This document shows positions 42,854 to 55,889 of a stretch of 64,000 nucleotides of DNA, piece by piece (position 1 is the first letter of the stretch; every line of letters begins with the position of its first letter). The stretch lies in NCBI GenBank assembly GCA_019009955.1, contig CM032228.1, positions 126,599,001 to 126,663,000 of the forward strand, given 5' to 3'. The notes under the pieces are model-generated. The model did no database searches. It worked only from the letters and a program-made list of their open reading frames with translations, and was not told the DNA's origin. Made by a program: the position numbers and the translations under genes. Origin of the DNA: Riptortus pedestris (taxonomy: Eukaryota > Arthropoda > Insecta > Hemiptera > Alydidae).

Positions 42854-43637
42854 TGATCTGAAACCTTAAAAAAAATGTATCCCTGCAGAATTTAAATAAA
42901 TTATAAAATAAACCATAGTTATATTTTTTTATTGAATTCTAACTTTTTATTTTTCTTATGACTTTAATTATACATTTCTGTGAATTTTTCTTTTCATAGC
43001 TTACAATTTTATTTTTGTTAAAAATTTAATTTTGTCATTGAATTTACTTCATAGTTTATGGATTTACTAAACCATTGCAACAAAAAGCATACAACACTAA
43101 CCCCCTTAGGACATGAATATATGACTAAGGAAAAATAACCACATGAAAAACAAAAGACACATTATGCCAGCACATTGGAAATCAGCTTAGTTTATGCAGC
43201 CCCTGCATGACAGACTTTTCTTTTTATCAATGGAGTCTCACCATTAATTAGAATCAATTTGAGAGCACTGAAGATGGGGTGTGGCATTTTATTTTAAATA
43301 GCTTTCTCATGGATTAGTTTAAAGAATAGCATACAGTCAGACATAGAAAACAAGCAAGAATTTGCTTTAAAACTAATACTTGGCCACATTAAATAGCCCC
43401 TGCAGGCCAAGCTTACGTCAGCAAGCACAGCAGATAATTGTAATTATATTTTACCATATGATGTTCAATATTTAAATAACATTAGGTTTCATTACATCAT
43501 CTTATATTACTCAACCGTTAGTGAAGTAATAATATCATGTATTAATTACCATTTAAAAAATCTTTAGGAAGGAAAGGACTAAAAGTATCTTTCTTTTTAA
43601 AAAATGTGACCTACCAATAGTTTTTAGACTGTTATTA

Positions 43638-44000
43638 AAACTTTTTCAGAATCCACATGGAGAGTACTATCTCCATTGCTGTGGAGCCTTGACGTGAACT
43701 CCCTACTGGAGGATTTAAACAGACAAGGCTTTGGGGCAGTAAAATATGCCGATGATATGATAATAATTATCAGAGCGAAAGTTTAATCGGTGATATCAGA
43801 TCTGATGAATAGAGTACTGTCATTAACAGAGAGGTGGTATAAGAAAACGGGGGTAATTTTGAATTCAAAGAAAACAGTAGTTGTACTCTTTACAAGGAGG
43901 ACAAAAGTTACTGAATTGGAAGCTCCCAGATTAACAGGGGATATAGTAGGATTTATAGATAAGGTCAAGACCCTGGGAATTTCAGCGATTAATGAATATG
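43638..44000 (+). pseudogene. Jockey-like LINE reverse transcriptase fragment
   Basis: Reads LSPLLWSLDVNSLLEDLNRQ-like sequence, GAVKYADDMIIII (catalytic YADD), a stop after the next few codons, then SDLMNRVLSLTERWYKKTG, ILNSKKTVVVLFTRRTKV and VKTLG. These are the RT palm and following segment of jockey/CR1-type LINEs. Its right end runs directly into a copy of the palindrome-ended repeat. Confidence 0.75.
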
Positions 44001-44215
44001 ATCTTCAGTGTTGAATGAAATGGTTAAATATTGAGTATGGTGTAGATCAAATAAACCTTTTTGATTCATAAATGTAAAATCTTAATTGATGACACACAAC
44101 GTAATTGAATGTGCCTCATAAAAATAGAGGTTTATTTTAAACAATACTTAGACTTTAAGCTTCGAATAAGACGTTTCATTATTCTCTGAAGGGAAATCAG
44201 CTAATAGTCAGTCAT
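44000..44215 (+). repeat. Palindrome-ended repeat fragments
   Basis: GCGATTAATGAATATGATCT to AGTATGGTGTAGATCAAATA follows directly on the LINE fragment; further family segments continue to GAAGGGAAATCAGCTAATAG. A small reverse fragment is also seen at 43180-43225. Confidence 0.5.
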
Positions 44216-44317
44216 ACATCTTTTAAAACCCAAATAGAAGTAAAAGCATGAAAAATTGTCTGTATTGTTTAGTATTTTAAGAATATCAGTGTAAAAGCCC
44301 CTAATAACCAGACTATT

Positions 44318-44540
44318 GGGGGCTCGGGTTGGCCATGCGAGTTAGGGCATTGGTCCTAATCTCCCATGGCAGACCTAGAGTGGCGGGTTCGGATCCCGCC
44401 CTGGGCAGTAGAAATTTATTTAATGACAGCCTCATTAAATAAACTCCTTAGGCCCATCCTGGCTCGAAAAGGATGGTAACTTGTAGATAACCCGTCCCGA
44501 TTAGCCTAGTTGCATAAAGTGGACGTAAAATAAAAAAAAA
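44318..44540 (+). mobile_element. tRNA-derived SINE, best copy, with 9-bp target duplication
   Basis: CAGACTATT at 44309-44317 and 44541-44549 flanks the insert. The head resembles a tRNA with a box A-like TTGGCCATGCGAG region and a box B GGTTCGGATCC. The body has a conserved AATTTATTTAATGAC segment and TGTAGATAACCCGTCCCGAT, and the tail is A-rich. Confidence 0.8.
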
Positions 44541-45156
44541 CAGACTATTCTTGTTGTTTTAATACAAAAAAAAAAAAAAAGCATATACTAACTTAGCAAT
44601 TTTTAATTTTAAGTAAGATGGCCCAATAAAATAAGAGGCAAATGAAAGTCAAAATGAAAATAATAAACTTTAATGGCATATCTTTAAGGAACTGTTAGGG
44701 AATCAGTGAAAATAGAATACTTTTCAAAATAACTTATAAATTCTATTGAATGTCTCTTACAGATTATTATGATGAACAAATACTGTTTTGGAATATCTGG
44801 ACAGTTCTAAATAAATATATTAAATGTATCTGTTAGCTGGAAAATGTAAAATAATAAATAAAGATTTAAAAATATGATTTTATCAATTAACTAAACTTTT
44901 TATTTAAACTGAACTCATTTCTTAATTAATTAACACATTTTCTATTAAAGCTTAAATACATATACAAAATGTACGGACCACAAAATTTTAAAAAAATGTA
45001 ATCCCTTTACAAAATAAAATCAATAGAAAAATGAGTTATTCCCTTAAAATATCTTAAAAATTAGACCACTAAATAATTTAAACATGTTCAGTAAGAGAAA
45101 AAGAAAGTAGAAAAGTAGATAACACAAAAATAATATATTGAAATTTTAATTCCTTT

Positions 45157-45255
45157 TTAAAGTGTCAGGAAATCTTGGCCTTTATCTTCAAGGAGATTTT
45201 CCATTTCATGAACTTCTTTACACCAAACATTCAGCCTGTCAACCATTGATGAAAT
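45157..45255 (-). CDS. Rpn9: Rpn9 exon 8 (C terminus and stop)
   Basis: Reads ISSMVDRLNVWCKEVHEMEN and LLEDKGQDFLTL, then TAA at 45159-45157. The C-terminal helix of lid subunits joins the lid helical bundle. The preceding intron is 4.77 kb. A TTTATT at about 44899-44904 (AATAAA on the - strand) is a possible poly(A) signal. Confidence 0.9.
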   Translation of the reverse strand: MSSMVDRLNVWCKEVHEMENLLEDKGQDFLTL

Positions 45256-48200
45256 CTGCAGAAAAAGCCACATGTAAGAAATCAATTTGAAACTCAATAA
45301 ATAAATTAAAAAATGACTATATAAATATTAAATCCATAGAAAAAGAATTGATAAGTTGGAGTTTGAATACAAAGAGAACAACCATAAAAAACTTAAAAAC
45401 AAATAAATAAAACAAAAACAAGTAGACTGCTAAAAGTAGATAGAGGTAATTCGTTTTTTATTGGTCCATTGTTGACCAGAAGTGTTAACACTTTGACTGC
45501 AGCTGACGACACGTCGGTTTTGTGAGATGTTCCCAGGGGCGGGCCACGACACGTCATCGGGTCATAATAGAGAGTTAAATGGGTGGGGATTGCTCCAGCC
45601 TTTCCCAAACCATTCCGTATTTGACTTTAGCACAGTGAAAGAGGTCCTTGAGTGAATTTTTTCTTCGCCGCAAGATTCCCTGTTTTTTTAATTGTTTTCA
45701 ACTATTTTACAAAAAGGTAAGTTTGAATGATTTTTTTTTTTTAAATTATCGTTAATAATAATTGCTAATGATAAATATCTATTTAAAAAGTAGCTAAATG
45801 AATTAAAACAAGCCTATTTTGTTGGAAAAATATTGTTTCTAACCCAAATTTATAATTCCAAATTGTTTTATATTTTACGAAATATAAATAAAAAATCAAT
45901 ATTAAATTACTGAATAATAATTCATCAATCAGTGATTGTGAACAATGTCTTTATTGTTTAATTTTACAGTTTTCTAAGTAAAAATATAATAACTAAAAAC
46001 GTTAAAAACTACGGCTAGGGAGTATGGTGCTTTCCCGGTGCGGTTGACAACAAGTTGTCGTCGTTCAGCTGTTTTTTTTTCGCGGAAAACAATTAAAAGA
46101 TGATACAATTTATAATATACAGTTAAAGTAAAGTAAAACGAAACTAATTAACAAAAAAAAAGTTTCCGCCCCACTAAGAAATGCTGTTGAAAATCACAGT
46201 CAACGTGTTAAGCTTTTGTTCAAGAATTGTCTCTGACACAGCCAAGATTATAAACACATTGTCACAGAAATACAAATTTTGAAGGTTCGTCAGGTGTTAT
46301 AATCAAATGAACTAGAACTTTCAATATAAAATTTCAATTACTCATTAATTAATAAATTCAGTAAAATATTTTAAATTTAATAACTTTAATTTTAAGTCTA
46401 AAATTAAAGTTATTAAATTGATGAGCTAATTGCTAACTTACATGGGCCAGGAGTACACAATGTATTCCATAATCTATATAAAGTTCTAACCTCTATCTGT
46501 ACATTGATATTTTTTCTCAAAAATTTCACGGTACTTTTTCGTTTCACTTGGAATTGAAACAATATCAACAATTTTGGTTTCTGTGTCTGTATGTTTGTTA
46601 TCTTTTCACGCCTAAACTACTAACCCGAATTTTATGAAACTTGGTACGTGTATTACTACTAACCCAACTTAGACTTTAGGCTATACTGATATTTTTAGAG
46701 ATGGACAGGGAGTAGGGGTTATAAGGGAGGCGAAAAATGAAAAATTTCAATATTTGGGTTTCCATTGGTTTTTCGGCAAACACACATATAACAGGAGTTG
46801 TTTATTCGGTTATTTAAAGTAACTTTTGTTTATACACATTCTTTGTATAACAAAATATAAATGAGATATAAGCTAAAAACTGCTGGGGGAATTAACAATT
46901 TATGGGAACTGAACCAAACTAAACAAAACTCAGTATGTGAATTAGTATTAAATCCTTCATGATTAGCTATATTAACATTTCTAGGGACGAAAAGAGAGTG
47001 GGGTTTATAAGGGAGGTCTGAAATGAAAAATCGCGATATTTCATTTTCGTTCGTTATTTGGCAAATGTAGACATATCAAAAGTTGTATATCTTCTTATTT
47101 AGAATAACTTTTATAATATAAGTTTTTTTTCCAAATAACAACCCATAAACATGATATGCTCATAAATGTAATGTGATTAGAAATAAAAATCACGAAAATT
47201 AGTTTCCTACTCTTAGTTTACTTTAGGTTGTGTTTAAATGGTGTATGAACCAACTGATAAGTACTCATTAAACTTTATTTGATTCTGGCATATTATGACA
47301 AATGATGTTACATTTTTAGAAATGTTTTAGACCATAATCATTTTTTAAAAAACAATGTTAAAGGGGATTGAAACTGCTGAATAGATGTACCCATTTATGT
47401 CTGCTATTTATTGACATTGCACTTTCAATATTTTTCACTTAACAGAGCATGTGTACGAACAACTATGAATACAAATTTTTTCTTCAGACATACAATAGAA
47501 TATTTTTAAAAATGGTTATTAACCCTCCCAGTACCATGGGGTCCTCCGAGGACCCCAGCTCTCCGAATTTTCACGAAAACTTTATGAAAAACTTGACCAA
47601 TCGAATTGTTGCTTTGTGACTTTTCCTTTGAAACGGTTTTGTATCAGATCGTATTAACAGTTTTTATAGATTCTACTAGATAAACCATTAATAATTTATT
47701 TATTTCTAAAAAATCTTGGTTTGGGGTCCTTGCGAGACCCCATGGTACTACACGTATAACTTTTTTAATACATACCTATTACAATTTTATTGATTGTATA
47801 AAATTTATTTATTAAAAGAATTTATTGATTAAAAGAAATTAAAAGTTTTAAGTCACTATACTCGAGGAAAGAGAATAAAAAACAAGGTATTCCTTCCTAT
47901 TTTTACTATATTTTCTGTATTTCGGAAACGGGAATCTAAATGATTCTTAGAACGGCAACTGTGCTAACAAAATACGTAAAATGATGACTCCAATGAGTCA
48001 AATCAGTGAACCAAGACAATAAACGAAGGATTTTGTTTCTTAATCAATAATTTTTTTACAATCAATAAATTCTTTTAATAAATAAATTTCATACAATCAA
48101 TAAAATTGTAATAGGTATGTATTAATTGTAGTCATTTTTCATATTCCTAACAAAAAAATCCAAATAAAGTAAGTTTTTATATGAAAAACGTTGTAAAAAA

Positions 48201-51200
48201 GAGTGGGGTCCAGCAAGGACCCCCGTGGTAGTCTGTGATTGTCCGGACCCGTGGTATTGGGAGGGTTAAATACATAAAAAACGTAAAGTTGTTGTGTTAT
48301 GGCAGGCATTTTGAAATAGAAAATGTTAACATTACATAATTTATAATAAAGAATGTGCTATCCACGATTATGATATTTATGAGTCATAATGTTTTGAACC
48401 ATGAATTGGGGTTGATAGTAACCGCTTCACGTTTAATCTGACGGACTCAGCAATAGTAATTTGCACCTCCGTGTTCTCATAAAACTGTAAAATTTAATAA
48501 AAGTAAACAGGCAAGATTGTAAATAGATAGGGTTTATTTTAGCCTTGAAATGAATATCATTCACACTCATTGTTCAGTCTAAATATTTCCCGAGCAAAAC
48601 TACTTCTGTAATTGTACTTGATGAATGCTATCTATGATTATGATTAATGTTGTTTATAGTATTTTAATCAGTGCAGAGGAATTGATCAGGAAATCAAATA
48701 TTTTTTTATTTTTCAAGTCTAGGAAATTCTATATGTTCGTTTTAGTTACTAGATATTCAGGTAATACCCTAAACACTGATGCAGGGAATGTAAAAATATT
48801 GTAAATAGTAAAGCCTTGCCAAAAAAATTCCATCCTTATTCAGCCTGTAATGATATCCCGAACTGAAGCCGGGCACCTTAGGCTAGATATATATAAAATT
48901 ACAGGTTAGTATTATGCACACAAACAATAATGTCCCAATACCAGATTTGCGTAATGGAAAATCTGTTAAGAATTATCACATTAAAGAAACAATAATTGTA
49001 GCTTAAAGGGTGCATCACAGTATATTCAAATGGGCCCTAATTTAACATTACATAGTATACAGCATTATTCCTTAAACCTAAAAATCAAAGAAATAAAATA
49101 AATACAACATTGAAACTAAAGTATCCCATGATGGTAAAGAAATAAAACAAATTCCACATTCCATTTCTTAATTACAAAGGAATTAAATCAGTTTTAAACA
49201 ATAACATCGTATCGTATTAACGTAGTCTTCGGGTTTGATTCCCACATGGAAAGAAGGGTAGTAGCCAACCGATAACCCATCCCAATAACTCAGGTAAGAA
49301 AAGAAAGGCCTCGTTCCTTCACAGTCCTAAACTACTGAGAAGGAACAAGGCCTTTCTTTTCTTAGCTGAAATAATAATTCCTTCGCCATCCAGAACCTCA
49401 AAAATGGTCATCCCAATAAGTTATAGTATCACAACGTGCATATTAAATTAATAAAACAAATTTTAAAAAAAAAATGCTGGCTTCTTCAAAATCTATTGCT
49501 GAAATACCAACAGACTGAGAGACTCTCTCAAAAGAGTGATATCCAAAAAAATGTAGAACAAACAGTCAATTAATACTACATCTCCTCTCCAAAGCCTCAT
49601 ATCACATGTAGTGCCTCATATCACACTTTTAACTAAGGGGGTATATGTGATGCTTTGTCGATATACAGACTGAAACCCATATCAACACTCAGTATTCAAG
49701 CACTGTTCTTCATCAACCTCCGACGAGCCTCTTACAATTCCTGTATTTCTACTTAATCAATTTCGAGAGTGACGGCCTCCTTCATTCAGCTGTTTTCTGT
49801 TCATGCATGACATAACCTGAGAGGTCTGCTTCTGTATATTTCAATAGTTTTATAATAATTACATGGAATCCAGAAAACATTATTTATTAGATAATCCGCA
49901 GTAAGTGATTTTTCTTCATTACTACCTCTTTTTTTTTTTTTTTTTTACAAAATCAAGAGAAATATTTCAGATATTAAAATAATTTAATATATAAAACAGA
50001 AATACTTATAAAATGAAAAATACCTGTTGCCTGTTGAGCACCCTGGGTTTAAGCCAAGTCATATGGACAGTCTGTCCAACCTGATCAATAGCACCTTTAA
50101 CTAAACCTTGGGCAAGTGCTTTCATAACTAAAAGTTCTACCTCATCGATTGGTAATCGAGTAGCTTGTGATATTTCTTGAAATGTTAAATCTCGTTTATT
50201 TGATGCTCTTTTGAAGGTCATCTAGATAAAATAAATATTATTTTTATACTATTATTATAGAAAATAATTTGGTAATATAAAACATTTTCTTCAAATGATC
50301 TAAAATACATCCTGAGGACTGATTACTTGGCTAAAACATAATAAGCATTTCAGATAAATTTTCAATTGAAAAAAAATAATTTCTGATATTATAATTTAAT
50401 TAAAATGCATCCCTCTAACTAATAAAATTTTCCAGTATCAATTTCATAATTCTGAAAACTGTACCAGGTGTGTAAATATGAAACCGGAATCCTCAAACAA
50501 AAGGGTGTAGCAGTCAGTGTAATCCTCCTCTTAATCCCTCAGTGGTGCCATTTGCTTTTGTTTACATCTGATAAAGAGTTCCAACTCAGACCTACGTTAG
50601 TTTCATTCTAAAACCGTGTGTTTACTGATGTTGAAAATGTCCAGTTTTGAGCCAACAAATTACGATTTGCGGACAGCATTAATTTTCTGTTTTCATCTCA
50701 AAAAAACTGCTGCAGAATCACATCGTATGCTTGTCGAAGCTTACGGTGAGCGTGCCTTAGGGAAGTCACAATGTTTTGAATGGTTTAAAAAATTTAAAAG
50801 TGGTGATTTCGATGTCAGAAACGAAGAACGTGGAAGACCACCCAAAAAGTTTGAAGATGCCGATTTGGAAGCTTTGTTGGATGAGGACAACACTCAAACG
50901 CAACAACAACTTGCAGATCAATTAAATGTAACAAGAGAAGCTATCTCTATTCGTTTGAAAGCTATGGGAAAGATCCAGAAGGTCGGAAAATGGGTACCTC
51001 ACCAACTGAATGACAGACAGCAGGAAGCTCGAAAAACCACTTGCCAAATTTTGCTTGCCAGGTACAAAAGAAAATCATTTCTTCATCAAATAGTGACTGG
51101 TGATGAAAAGTGGATTTACTTTGAGAATCCTAAGCGTATGAAATCATGGTTAACTCCAGGTGAACCATCGACATCGACAGCAAAGCCAAATCGCTTCGGT

Positions 51201-54200
51201 CAGAAGACAATGCTTTGTGTCTGGTGGGATCAGAAGGGTGTGATCTATTATGAGCTCTTAAAACCTAGAGAAACGGTTAATACAGAACGCTACCAACAAC
51301 AGATGATCAATTTGAATCAAGCGTTGCTCCAAAAACGACCAATATATCAAGAAAGAAGGCACAAAGTGATCTTGCTCCATGACAACGCCCCATCTCACTC
51401 GGCAAAACGGACGAAGGAAACCATCCAGGCGTTTGGTTGGGAAATTCTTCCACATGCGGCTTACTCACCAGACCTGGCTCCGTCCGATTATTACCTGTTC
51501 GCATCTATGGGACATGCACTAGCTGAACAGCGCTTCACTTCTTACGAAGATGTAAGGAAATGGCTTAGTGCTTGGTTTGACTCCAAAGAGGAAGAATTCT
51601 TTTGGCGGGGAATTCACAAATTGCCAGAGAGATGGGAAAAGTGTGTGGATACCAAAGGCCAGTACTTTGAATAAAATCGTATGTATTAGTTTTACACAAT
51701 AAATGCATATTTTTTATTAAAAAATTCCGGTTTCATATTTACACACCTGGTACTAAAAATAAGTGTTAACTATAGATTAATACTTACATACTTAAAAATA
51801 AATAAGTAATTACACAACTCAAAATAAATATTTGTGTGTGTATGAAGCGCACGCGCGTGTGTGTATGTGTGGTTAGGTACATAAATATTAACTATGTTAA
51901 AAAAATAATAATTATTAACTAGTGTTTTATTGCAGCTGGCATTGTTTTCTTTGATGGATAACTACAAATTCTTCAAAAACTGAATAAGTATATATAACTT
52001 TTTTCAATAAAATTCAGAAAATTAATACTTAAAAGAAAATAACCAGATAATAAACAGAATAAACAGATAGTAAATTTGAAATTTCATTTGTGCACAACTC
52101 TCCCCCCCTTACATTGTGTGGAGATGTGTTTTTAGGAGTTGGCAGTTTTGGGGCTATTATGAACAGTGTTCAATTTTGTGCACAAGCAAGTCGTAATGGA
52201 GATTAAATAAGCAACTTTGGAGGAGTAGTGAGTGCATAATTTTCTAAATAATATAGATAAAAGGGGCCTCAACTGCAACTAATCTTTTGGCTTTTAAGAG
52301 TAAAATAAAAATGCATTGATATCGTCAATTTTATCAGTTTTAAAAAATATTTATAAATACAAAAATATACAAACCTCCATTAAACAAAGCAAGGAGATTT
52401 TTTGTTTGAGTTTTAATTCATGTGCAAGGAGATCTGGCACTTCACGCCATTTAGGTTTCATGAGTTCAAACTTAGCAATATCTCCAGAATTAAATGCCGA
52501 AAGCAGATCAATAAGCCATGCATTGTTTGTTCCCTTCAAACTGTCCAATACTGGATGAGCTAACTGCCAATGAAAGAACAAATATTACAAAAATTACTTC
52601 CTACATCAATAAGAATAATTAATAGACTTCATAATGAATTTGTAAATGATTTTTTTAACACTTTTATTTTGAAAACACACTGATTTAGAGGTTATAATCA
52701 AGGGGGTGTTGGTCACTTGGTGTAAATCCCTAGTGGACTGTAATGCATGACTGAACTATAGTTCAAATACATATGTTTCTTTTGAAAAATAAATAATAAT
52801 AATATTAAAATAAAAAGCTTTGACCACTAGATCGAGTGAAGAGGTGAACAAAGGGAAATGATTGGGAAAAATACATCAGCAAATTGGTTAATGATGAAAA
52901 GTTAACTTATCTTCTTCCTTCACAATAAATCTTTATATACAGAAAGAAGAGTTTAAAGGGGAACAAAGAAAACTCACTTTTGAGCTCAAAGTAAGGAATA
53001 TTAAAAAGTATTTAATTTTAAAATAGATAGAAGAGGGGGGGGGGGGAAATGCTATTAAAAAAATTAGAGATTCCTTCTCAAAACATCTCATAAGCATCCA
53101 TCTCTACAAAACTTTTCACAAAATGGCCTATAATAAATAAATTCCTTAAGAGAAATCATCTAAAAATAATAAGTCCACTCACAAATCTAAAATACATATT
53201 GATTTTATTATTACATTATATAACGCCTGCCTACAATTATTTTAAATCCCTTCAACATGCAGAAATTATAAAAGACTTATAACAATTACTAAAACGGTTT
53301 TTTTTATAACATAAATAAATTTTATTTCAAGGGAAACTTACTATTCCTATGAAATGTGCTTTCTTAAGAATTAAAAATGTCATTTATTACATATTTTTAA
53401 AAAATATATTATTTTTTAAATAATGTTAATTATGCTAATTTGGATAATAAATTGTGACTCTTAGAAATAGCTCATTGTGTACTTACTAATTCCCCAAGAT
53501 TATAGACACCTTCTCCTAAAAGTGCTGCAAGTCCAAGAAAAAAAGCATGTTGTACTTTTTCATTTGTTGTAAGATCTGATAATTCAATACATCCAAGATA
53601 CCTAAAATAATCAAGAATTTCCGTTTGAATAAGTGAAAAAGTTTTTCCAAACAATTTCTGAAGGAGCTTAAATATAATTTACAGTTTACATAATAACACA
53701 AATTCATAAGGCTTTCCCTATGAATTTACAGTTCAGCATACAAATTAGAATGGTATAATATTTTCCAAGCCATGAAGCTTAAATGAATGGATTAAAGTAA
53801 ATACAATAAACTGAAGTATGTACATAAGGCTATGATTTGCAATTGTCCCTGTGGACTGAGAAGTTTCTAAGGTTCACAAAAAAGTTCAAGGATAAGTGTA
53901 AAAAATTGGCCAAGCAATTTGGGCAAAAATTAAATAGCAAATTGAGTTTGGAATATATTGTTCAGAAGTTGTATTGAAAAATAAAGTTCTAAAATTTGAG
54001 TTCAACTTTAGACCAATGCCATTTATTTCAATAGTCCTGCAAGGAATGATTTTCAAAAAGTGTAATGGAAAACAAAATAAAATTTAGCTTAGTTCCATAG
54101 TTTGAAAACTCTATACAGCCAACTACAACATACAAATAAAATTAAATTAATTACAATGGCTACCAAACTAGACTCATTTACAATGCAAGCTTTTCTACTT

Positions 54201-55837
54201 GACTTCCAATGTATTCATCACTTTGAAGCTGTGAAGTAATAGTTTTTATTGAAATATAGGGGCTAAAGTGAATCTAGTTTCAATGAATTTTTTTTTTTAA
54301 ACTATAAAAGATAATTATTGTTAAAGCATTCTGCTTCAAATTGATAAAGATAAAGAATTGGATTAATTAATAATAGAAACAATGTGTAATTATAATTAGA
54401 TTTTTATTTTTTTATTTCCTAATGTAAAGTTTACCCATTGTGCCCTTCATATAATTAAAATACCTTAAAGCAGTTCTATAGTAGTCTGCATGATGTCCTT
54501 TCTGTCGGAAATATTTGCTTGCCAGTAAGTAATATCGACCATGTACAGTCGTAATCCCATCTGCATCATCAAGAATTTTTTCAACATCATCAATAATTTT
54601 CTAAAAATGTCCAATTCTTAATAAATATCAGAAATAAAACTACAACAAATATTCTTCTTTAGTAAAAAAATTAGTTCCTCTAAAATGTTATTGATACATT
54701 AAATTAAGTGGAAAAAAAAGAGACAACAACATTTTTTATAGCAACTTGTCTTAATGAAATTCTTGTTTTGTCTAACTGAAAATAAAACGTCTAACAAAAA
54801 AATGAAGTTTATTATTGGAGTGAGAGTAGCAAGCCTGATTCACTGGTGTCCGTAAACCCAGAATATAGAACATCATTTGTATCTCTGCAATTCAGTAAAG
54901 ATACTTCCCCTTCCTCAAAGATAGAAAATGTGTTTGGAATAATGTACATACACATAATATGTAATATATTATTTTCACTGAATGTAATATATTATATTAC
55001 ATTCAGTGAAAAAGGCCTTCTGCTAAAAGAGACATAAATAGAATGAGAAATGGGCATCAAAATACTAACTTCACTCATCCAAACATAAGTGATGTAATTA
55101 TAAAACTGACTTGCCACTCCACAAGAAATAACCTTTTCACTACAGAAAGAGTAGAGAGTGACTCTACTGAGGCTGCTGCTCTACCCTCGCTCCAAATATT
55201 GAATACTTTCTCTCCTGGAAGCATCCCCACCTTTTTTCTACTACCATCTATAATTTTTCTAACAACACTTCGTAAGTCACAAAATATTCAGAGAGCCTTT
55301 AAACACTACTCCGCTGAGCTATTCACTTGTTTTCTCATTAATAACTTATTTGAAGAACTTTTGAAATTATTACACCATATTAAATATTTTTCCATAATAT
55401 AATACACTGATGAGAATATTATAAATTGAATGAGTTAATCAAATAATTTAGGATTTTACTCAATTAATAATAATAATTGATGGTATTACGCTACCTCAAC
55501 AAAAGTACACTGGACTCATATAGGGAGTAACATAATATCATAATGCACTCACAATACACACCTAATGCTTGCCAAAACCTAAAAATTAACTTCTCTTAAT
55601 ACACACAGGCTGTGTATACTAAGCAGATTTTTCATGTGCTGGGCATGCGACAGATCTGATAGCATTTAGTCTACATTTTTCCTGACATAAGAAGTCTACA
55701 TATGTAAACAGGACTTTAAATTTAAACTGTAAAGATGTTTAAGGGTTCCTGTGCTTCAGTGAGGATCAGATTTTTATATTTTCTTGGCTTCAATTCTTCT
55801 CTACAACTAAAACTTTTGTTTTCATGAACATTTATTT

Positions 55838-55889
<52 letters not shown>

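Noticed and set aside
44340..44420. tRNA gene
   Set aside because: Box B-like sequence is present, but no full cloverleaf fits and the same unit recurs with a SINE body and tail.
45393..45608. 71-residue - strand frame
   Set aside because: It lies across the left end of the TTAA-flanked MITE and has no support.
54846..55402. Frames of 63 and 119 residues in Rpn9 intron 3
   Set aside because: No domain, low complexity, and they overlap the palindrome and intron sequence of a well-supported gene.
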